Shown here: in pieces, positions 59,076 to 64,000 of the stretch
Numbering within the stretch: the stretch's first letter is position 1
Layout of the letters: every line of letters begins with the position of its first letter
Assembly: GCF_042651785.1 (NCBI RefSeq)
Contig: NZ_JBHSEC010000019.1
Coordinates: forward strand, 248,001-312,000
Reading direction: 5' to 3'
Length of the DNA stretch: 64,000 nt
DNA from: Chungangia koreensis
Lineage (GTDB): Bacteria > Bacillota > Bacilli > Bacillales_A > Planococcaceae
Position numbers and translations under genes: made by a program
Notes under the pieces: model-generated
Database searches by the model: none
Seen by the model: only the letters and a program-made list of their open reading frames with translations
Told to the model about the DNA's origin: nothing

Positions 59076-60833
59076 TTAAAACTCCCGAATCGCTTCCAAA
59101 AACGGTTCTCCGTACTTCTCCATCTTGTTTATGCCGATTCCGTGAACATCAAGCATTTCATCTTCAGTAGCCGGCCTTCTTGCGCATAAATCTCGCAGCG
59201 TCTTGTCTGAAAAAATAACGAATGGCGGGACACCTGCTTCAGCTGCCATATTTTTTCGAAGTAATCGAAGTTCTTCAAACAACGGATCGTCATCAGAAAT
59301 TTGTTTTGTTACGACCGTGCCCTTCCGATGAACCGTTACTTTACTTAGTAACACATCTTTTCCTTTTTCCGTTACATAGATAATCGGCATCGAACCGTGG
59401 GACACTCCGATGAGTTCTTCTGAAATCATGAATTCAATCAGATTTGTAACATCCTTTGCACTATGTTCCTTCAAAATTCCATACGTCGGCAAGTCCTCGA
59501 AGCCAAAGTCCAATACTTTCTTATTTCTCGAGCCTGTTAGTACTTGGGCAACCATCCCTTTACCAAACTTTTGCCCCATACGGACGATGCAGGACAGCAC
59601 CATCTGAACTTCTTTGGTCACATCATGACTCTCTCTATTATCTGTGCAGTTTCCACATTTACCACAGGATGATGCATCTAAATCACCAAAGTAATGGATG
59701 ATGAATTGCTGTAGACAATTCTCTGTATGACAGTAATCGACCATCCCCTGAAGTTTTTCCAACTCCATAGGAATCCGTTCGCGCTCTAAAGATTGGTCGA
59801 TCAGGAAACGTTGGAGCTGAACGTCTTGTGAAGAATAAAGGACAATACATTCTCCCGGCAGCCCATCCCTGCCTGCACGACCTGCTTCCTGATAGTAACT
59901 CTCCATGTTTTTCGGCAACTGATAATGCAAGCAAAATCGAATATTGGACTTATCGATTCCCATACCAAATGCATTGGTTGCGACCATCACTTTCACTTCA
60001 TCATTGAGGAAACGCTCTTGTGCATGTTCACGTTCCTCTTCCGATAAACCTGCGTGGTATTTCGCGACGGAGACTCCGCCTTTTTTCAATGAATCATATA
60101 GCTGGTCAACGGTTTTGCGCGTTGCAGCATAGATAATACCCGCATCTTTATCATTCTTCTTCAAATACTCACGTAAAAACTTCCCTCGGTCTTGACCTTT
60201 CACAACAGAGAATGATAAATTCTCTCGTTCAAAACCTGTCATGACTGTGTGTTGTTGTTTAATCTGTAGTTGTTTGCATATATCTTCTCTTACTACAGGC
60301 GTTGCCGTTGCAGTTAATGCCAAGACGACCGGCCGATCCGGAAAACAATCAGCCAATTTGCCGATTGACCGATAGCTCGGTCTGAAGTCATGCCCCCATT
60401 GGGATATGCAATGTGCCTCGTCTACAGCAATGAGCGGAACCTTCATTTCTCTTAAATCGTTCATAAAAGAAACAGATTCTAATCGTTCCGGCGCAACATA
60501 TAGAAGCTTGTATTCTCCTGATTTAGCCATTTCCAATGTTTTTGTCATCTCGTAAGGGCTTTGCGAACTATTCAAAAAGGCCGCAGATATGCCTGCAGCA
60601 GTCAATGCATCAACCTGGTCCTTCATAAGGGAGATGAGTGGTGAAACAACAATTGTCGTACCGTCTAATACAAGGGCAGGAATCTGATAGCAGATCGATT
60701 TCCCTCCACCAGTGGGCATAACGCAAAGTGCATTCTCACCTTCAATCACCTTTTCAATGACCGATTCTTGTCCAGGTCGAAAAGAGGAATAGCCGAAGTA
60801 TGTATTCAATTGTTCGATCGCTTTTTCCAACAT
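59076..60833 (-). CDS. recQ: RecQ ATP-dependent DNA helicase
   Basis: A 585-residue superfamily 2 helicase. Motif 0 FRPGQESVIEK, Walker A PTGGGKS (Lys45), DEAH box LIAVDEAHCISQWGHDFRPSY, motif VI QEAGRAGRDGLPGECI. RQC zinc cysteines in HTENCLQQFIIHYFGD...CGKCGNC and C-terminal HRDC domain (LRLLRKNMAAEAGVPPFVIFSDKTL). It unwinds recombination intermediates. ATG 60833 follows GGGAG; a GTG three codons upstream abuts that site. Confidence 0.95.
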   Translation of the reverse strand: MLEKAIEQLNTYFGYSSFRPGQESVIEKVIEGENALCVMPTGGGKSICYQIPALVLDGTTIVVSPLISLMKDQVDALTAAGISAAFLNSSQSPYEMTKTLEMAKSGEYKLLYVAPERLESVSFMNDLREMKVPLIAVDEAHCISQWGHDFRPSYRSIGKLADCFPDRPVVLALTATATPVVREDICKQLQIKQQHTVMTGFERENLSFSVVKGQDRGKFLREYLKKNDKDAGIIYAATRKTVDQLYDSLKKGGVSVAKYHAGLSEEEREHAQERFLNDEVKVMVATNAFGMGIDKSNIRFCLHYQLPKNMESYYQEAGRAGRDGLPGECIVLYSSQDVQLQRFLIDQSLERERIPMELEKLQGMVDYCHTENCLQQFIIHYFGDLDASSCGKCGNCTDNRESHDVTKEVQMVLSCIVRMGQKFGKGMVAQVLTGSRNKKVLDFGFEDLPTYGILKEHSAKDVTNLIEFMISEELIGVSHGSMPIIYVTEKGKDVLLSKVTVHRKGTVVTKQISDDDPLFEELRLLRKNMAAEAGVPPFVIFSDKTLRDLCARRPATEDEMLDVHGIGINKMEKYGEPFLEAIREF

Positions 60834-60856
60834 TATGGACACTCCCTGTCTTCTAC

Positions 60857-60897
60857 AAAAAAGAACGGGCCCCCGTCCATTCAGGAAAGGGGGACCC
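60857..60897 (-). terminator. Terminator of the PAS kinase gene
   Basis: GGGTCCCCC / GGGGGCCC stem followed leftward by GTTCTTTTTTG. Confidence 0.9.
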
Positions 60898-60949
60898 GAC
60901 TAATTGTTACCTATTATTATAAGTTATGATGGCGTCTATCTCAATGGAT

Positions 60950-62773
60950 TCATACAAAGTCATTGGAAATCGGTAGTCTAATTTGAACAGTTGTGCCTTT
61001 GCCTACTTCACTAAAGAATTGAATCGTACCGCTATGGTTCTGGATGATCCGATAACTGACCATAAGCCCGAGTCCCGTCCCTTTTTCTTTGTTCGAATAG
61101 AATGGTTCGCCAAGACGTGCAAGCCGCTCTTTCGGGATACCCGCCCCTTCATCAGTTACTTCAATGACTGCTTGACCATTTAGTTCGTACGTTTTAAGGG
61201 TAACTGTCCCTCCATCAGGCATCGCTTCAATTGCGTTCTTAATCAGGTTTATCAGTACTTGTTTAATTTGTTTCGGCTCAAAGTTCACCATTAACTTCTC
61301 AACCTGGTAATCCGATTGAATCTGAACACGATTCAACAGCGCTTCAGGACTCATGAATGATCTGACTTCTTCTACAACACATATGAATTCACGAACTTTC
61401 ATATCGTTTTCTTGATGCGGTTTAGCAAGAGTCAGGAATTCGTTCATAATCGATTCTATTCGTTCAAGCTCTGAAAGAATCACATCGGTATAACCATTCT
61501 TGGAATCGATCGCCAATAATTGAAGGAATCCTTTGATGGAGGTCAACGGATTTCTGATTTCATGGGCTATTCCTGCTGCTAGTTTCCCTATGACTCCAAG
61601 CTTGTCCGTCTTTCTTAGCATCATTTCACGGCTTTTCAACTCTGTGATATCCTGTGTCAAGATAATCTGCCTTTTTACGGTTCCATCTTTACCGAAATAC
61701 GGAGTAATCTTGGAACGCAGCCATTTAATCGATCCATTTGTATCAATCTGGTATTCCATCACCTGAGGATGTTCCACCAATCCTTCCCCAACTTTAATGA
61801 ACTCTCCTCGGTATTCGGGCAACACCATCTGATGGACAATACGGTAGTTCTTTTTTAGTTCTTCCGAATCGATGTTCCAAATATCCAGGTAACCTGGGCT
61901 GAAATACGTTAAAGAATCTAATTCAAGATCATATAGAGCAATACCCTCTTCAATATGATCCATGATACTGGAAAGCAAGTATTCTTGCTCCTCGATGACC
62001 GCTTTCTGAATTTCGACTTGCTTCTTCGCCTCCATTAGTTCTGACATGTCTTTGACATCCACTGAGAAACCGATGACTTTATGGGATCGATCATAAATCG
62101 GAGAATATGTTGTCTTAACCGGGACGACTTTACCGCTTTTCTTCCGATATGTAAGATTTTTCACGACATTTAATCCAGACATGATTCTCTTTTTATGACT
62201 GTTCAATTCATGTCTAAGGTGCTCCGGGAAGAGCAAGTTCACTTCCTGTTGCAATTCTTCAAGCGTCCAGCCAAACAATTTTTCAAAGGCTTTATTTATA
62301 AATAAAACATTTCCATCCAGATCACTGATCAATTTCGGATTGCCTGTACGTTCAAAAAAGGAATCTCGCCATGAAATATCAATATCATTCAGACATTCAT
62401 CGCTTTCAGGCTCTTCTTCAACTTGTCCAACCAAACGGATCAACCCATCCTGATGTACAGTTGCGGATGTCCAATGGTAGAAGACGCTTTCACCTTTTAA
62501 GTTGACCATTCGTGCCTTAAAGGGAAAGAAACTTTGATGATTCGATATTAATGATATATAATTCGACACTTTCCGACGTTCTTCAACGGGAAAAAAATCA
62601 ATAAAAGGGAAACCCTCAATGTCAGCATTCTCCATCTTCACAGAAGAAAGAAATGTCTGATTGGCATTAAGGACTTCCCCGTTCAAATTCATCACTAAAA
62701 CCGAATAATCGATTGCAATGTTAACGATTAGATCGCTTTCATCAATAAGCTGTTTAATACCACCCAAGACCAC
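60950..62773 (-). CDS. Multi-PAS histidine kinase (KinA-like sporulation kinase type)
   Basis: A 607-residue soluble kinase with three PAS domains (about 17-115, 135-245, 270-385). These are followed by HisKA GIAHEIRNPLTSIKGFLQLL (His404) and HATPase (VLINLIKNAIEAMPDGG, DEGAGIP, KGTGLGLMVSYRII). No membrane helices. This HEIRNPLTSIKGFLQLL box is typical of kinases feeding the Spo0 phosphorelay; no regulator gene adjoins, which fits an orphan phosphorelay kinase. Start GTG 62773 is set by AAAGGGGG. Confidence 0.88.
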   Translation of the reverse strand: MVLGGIKQLIDESDLIVNIAIDYSVLVMNLNGEVLNANQTFLSSVKMENADIEGFPFIDFFPVEERRKVSNYISLISNHQSFFPFKARMVNLKGESVFYHWTSATVHQDGLIRLVGQVEEEPESDECLNDIDISWRDSFFERTGNPKLISDLDGNVLFINKAFEKLFGWTLEELQQEVNLLFPEHLRHELNSHKKRIMSGLNVVKNLTYRKKSGKVVPVKTTYSPIYDRSHKVIGFSVDVKDMSELMEAKKQVEIQKAVIEEQEYLLSSIMDHIEEGIALYDLELDSLTYFSPGYLDIWNIDSEELKKNYRIVHQMVLPEYRGEFIKVGEGLVEHPQVMEYQIDTNGSIKWLRSKITPYFGKDGTVKRQIILTQDITELKSREMMLRKTDKLGVIGKLAAGIAHEIRNPLTSIKGFLQLLAIDSKNGYTDVILSELERIESIMNEFLTLAKPHQENDMKVREFICVVEEVRSFMSPEALLNRVQIQSDYQVEKLMVNFEPKQIKQVLINLIKNAIEAMPDGGTVTLKTYELNGQAVIEVTDEGAGIPKERLARLGEPFYSNKEKGTGLGLMVSYRIIQNHSGTIQFFSEVGKGTTVQIRLPISNDFV

Positions 62774-62887
62774 AACAAATCCCCCTTTGTCATGCCATCC
62801 CGCTTTGACTACCTTTCTATTTTAACTTTACTCTGAATTAATGTAAACACAATTCTAAATATTATAAAAGTTAAATTTCGAAAAGAG

Positions 62888-62918
62888 GATAGCCGTTCAA
62901 ATTTAGTTGACGGCTATC
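62888..62918 (-). terminator. Holin-gene terminator
   Basis: GATAGCCGT / ACGGCTATC 9-bp stem followed leftward by CCTCTTTTCG. Confidence 0.8.
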
Positions 62919-62931
62919 TTCTAATTTCGTT

Positions 62932-63183
62932 TCACATGATTCCCTTTCCTTTTAAATATTCTGTACGGGAACGGGCTTTTTTTGTAATATCGTTATTTTT
63001 CCACCATGTCCAAATGGAAACTACGAACGTCACGAGCATCGAGACACCGACCTCCAATTCCTGATCAGAAAACGGAAGTGGACTATATCCATTCATCGAT
63101 AGGAATTGATTGAACCAAGCAAGAAACAAGAGAAGCGTCCGGATAATGGTCATGCGTTGAATTGGTACATTTTGTTCTGCCAT
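62932..63183 (-). CDS. SPP1-type phage holin family protein, isolated
   Basis: An 83-residue protein with two hydrophobic segments (about 13-30 and 45-62) and a basic tail (WTWWKNNDITKKARSRTEYLKGKGIM), the pattern of SPP1-family holins. Holins make membrane lesions for phage lysis. No endolysin or other phage gene is near, so it is a domesticated or stand-alone copy. GGAGGG precedes the ATG and a terminator follows. Confidence 0.82.
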   Translation of the reverse strand: MAEQNVPIQRMTIIRTLLLFLAWFNQFLSMNGYSPLPFSDQELEVGVSMLVTFVVSIWTWWKNNDITKKARSRTEYLKGKGIM

Positions 63184-63235
63184 GGATTTCCCTCCTTTTC
63201 CACAATGTATGCGGATGGAGGAGAATCTATTTCTA

Positions 63236-64000
63236 TCATTTGTCTAATACTGATAAATTTTGATAGACAATATCTCCTGCGATAACAGTCATCTTCACTT
63301 GGGCATGTAGAAATGTTTCCGGTTCCCCTTCAAACAAGTCCCTGTCAAGAACCGTGAAATCTGCGTCATATCCTTCCTTAATTGATCCACGGATATCCTC
63401 TTTGCAAATTGCTTCTGCACTCCCAACCGTATACAAGCGAATTGCTTCAAAACGGGAAAGTTTCTCTTCCGGTAGATACCCTTCATGTGTTTCACCTGGC
63501 AGTCGACGGGTAACTGCTGCATACATCCCTTTAAGAGGGTCGACATCTTCAATCGGGGAATCGGAACCACCAGAACAGAGCAAGCCTCTGTCCAAGAGCT
63601 TCTTCCATGCGTATGCCCAATTCAGCCGCTCCTCCCCAAGTCGATCAGCTGCCCACGGAAAGTCAGATGTCACGAAACTTGGCTGGAGATCTAATTCCAC
63701 AGGAAGCTTTTCTATTCGATCCACTAAATCCTCGCGAAGAATGCAGACATGAATAAGTCTGTCCCTCTTGCCAGCTGGTGCAGGATGAGCTTCAATTGCA
63801 TCCAAAGCTTTCTCTACTGCCAAATCACCAATCATGTGGATTGCCACTGCTTCCCCATGCCTTCTAGCTAGTTCAACGAGACGATTAAGTTCTTCATCGG
63901 AATGGATTGCCACACCATGAGTTGTTGGTTGATCACTATATGGCGAACTTAATAGAGCTGTTCTGCCGCCTAAAGAACCGTCTGCAAATATCTTCATCGG
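63236..64000 (-). CDS. YtcJ-like amidohydrolase, C-terminal part
   Basis: Last ~254 residues of an amidohydrolase-3 family enzyme, continuing beyond the window. Seen motifs: KIFADGSLGGRTALLSSPYSD, VAIHMIGDLAVEKALDAIE (metal-binding His), LIHVCIL, SGGSDSPIEDVDPLKGMYAAV (catalytic Asp) and the closing composite-domain sheet GYDADFTVLDRDLFE. The usual LIHxxxL reads LIHVCIL. Substrates of the family are N-acyl or formamide compounds; not assignable here. The N-terminal metal-binding HxH lies outside the window. Confidence 0.9.
   Translation of the reverse strand, partial: PMKIFADGSLGGRTALLSSPYSDQPTTHGVAIHSDEELNRLVELARRHGEAVAIHMIGDLAVEKALDAIEAHPAPAGKRDRLIHVCILREDLVDRIEKLPVELDLQPSFVTSDFPWAADRLGEERLNWAYAWKKLLDRGLLCSGGSDSPIEDVDPLKGMYAAVTRRLPGETHEGYLPEEKLSRFEAIRLYTVGSAEAICKEDIRGSIKEGYDADFTVLDRDLFEGEPETFLHAQVKMTVIAGDIVYQNLSVLDK

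Overview
This looks like chromosomal DNA of a low-GC, endospore-former-type Firmicute, most probably a Planococcaceae (Sporosarcina-like) bacillus. The signs are strong GGAGG ribosome sites with frequent TTG/GTG starts, a SAM-I (S-box) riboswitch, an argS T-box, a BirA operator, FosB, KhtTU, a LiaIH-FSR stress operon and a KinA-like kinase. The species cannot be fixed from the sequence alone. No tRNA, rRNA, CRISPR array or transposase is visible.

Layout. 1-653: start of a thiolase, cut by the window edge. 0.9-4.3 kb: liaIH-liaFSR envelope-stress operon, followed by a modular repeat and a terminator. 4.5-8.9 kb: DinB-like protein, TM-helix-repeat channel, K+ channel with RCK domain, CPBP protease. 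8.9-12.2 kb: two-component system (OmpR regulator, an overlooked 56-residue membrane protein, long histidine kinase), preceded by an exact 21-bp tandem array. 12.2-24.3 kb: complete one-way Tad/Flp pilus operon (RcpC, TadZ, TadA, TadB, TadC, Flp, a VWA lipoprotein, a secreted hexapeptide-repeat protein, four membrane proteins, TadE, TadG-like) from a TTGACA/TATATT promoter to a terminator. 24.5-39 kb: EamA transporter, SAM-riboswitch metY-metX-hom operon, PlsY-like protein, PepT, drug exporter, YisP/CrtM-like synthase, GntP permease, NMT1/Tau-type ABC importer and a second, larger copy of the modular repeat. 39-48 kb: KhtTU with an AbrB-like gene, FhuF-like reductase, a compact MjaI-like (CTAG) restriction-modification pair, BioY, MscL, AI-2E transporter. 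48-56 kb: nitronate monooxygenase, CatE-like dioxygenase, kinase/nucleotidyltransferase pair, an XRE-HTH/degenerate F1-beta fusion, FosB-Nudix, FMN reductase, YitT, DUF2071. 56-64 kb: short glycosyltransferase, ArgS with T-box, RecQ, sporulation-type kinase, isolated holin, end of an amidohydrolase.

Most notable: (1) a modular repeat at two distant loci, in opposite orientations but both reading into an intrinsic terminator. Its helices differ in sequence yet keep pairing, and hairpin loops show CAGGA(C/T)G, the motif repeated in CsrB-type CsrA-binding RNAs. (2) A helix-turn-helix domain fused to a protein resembling the F1-ATPase beta subunit that has lost its Walker A lysine. (3) A Tad locus carrying a secreted hexapeptide-repeat protein with a toxin-like glycine-rich C-terminus. 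(4) A tail-to-tail CTAG restriction-modification cassette with a CTAG site in the methylase promoter. (5) A 56-residue membrane ORF inside a two-component operon.
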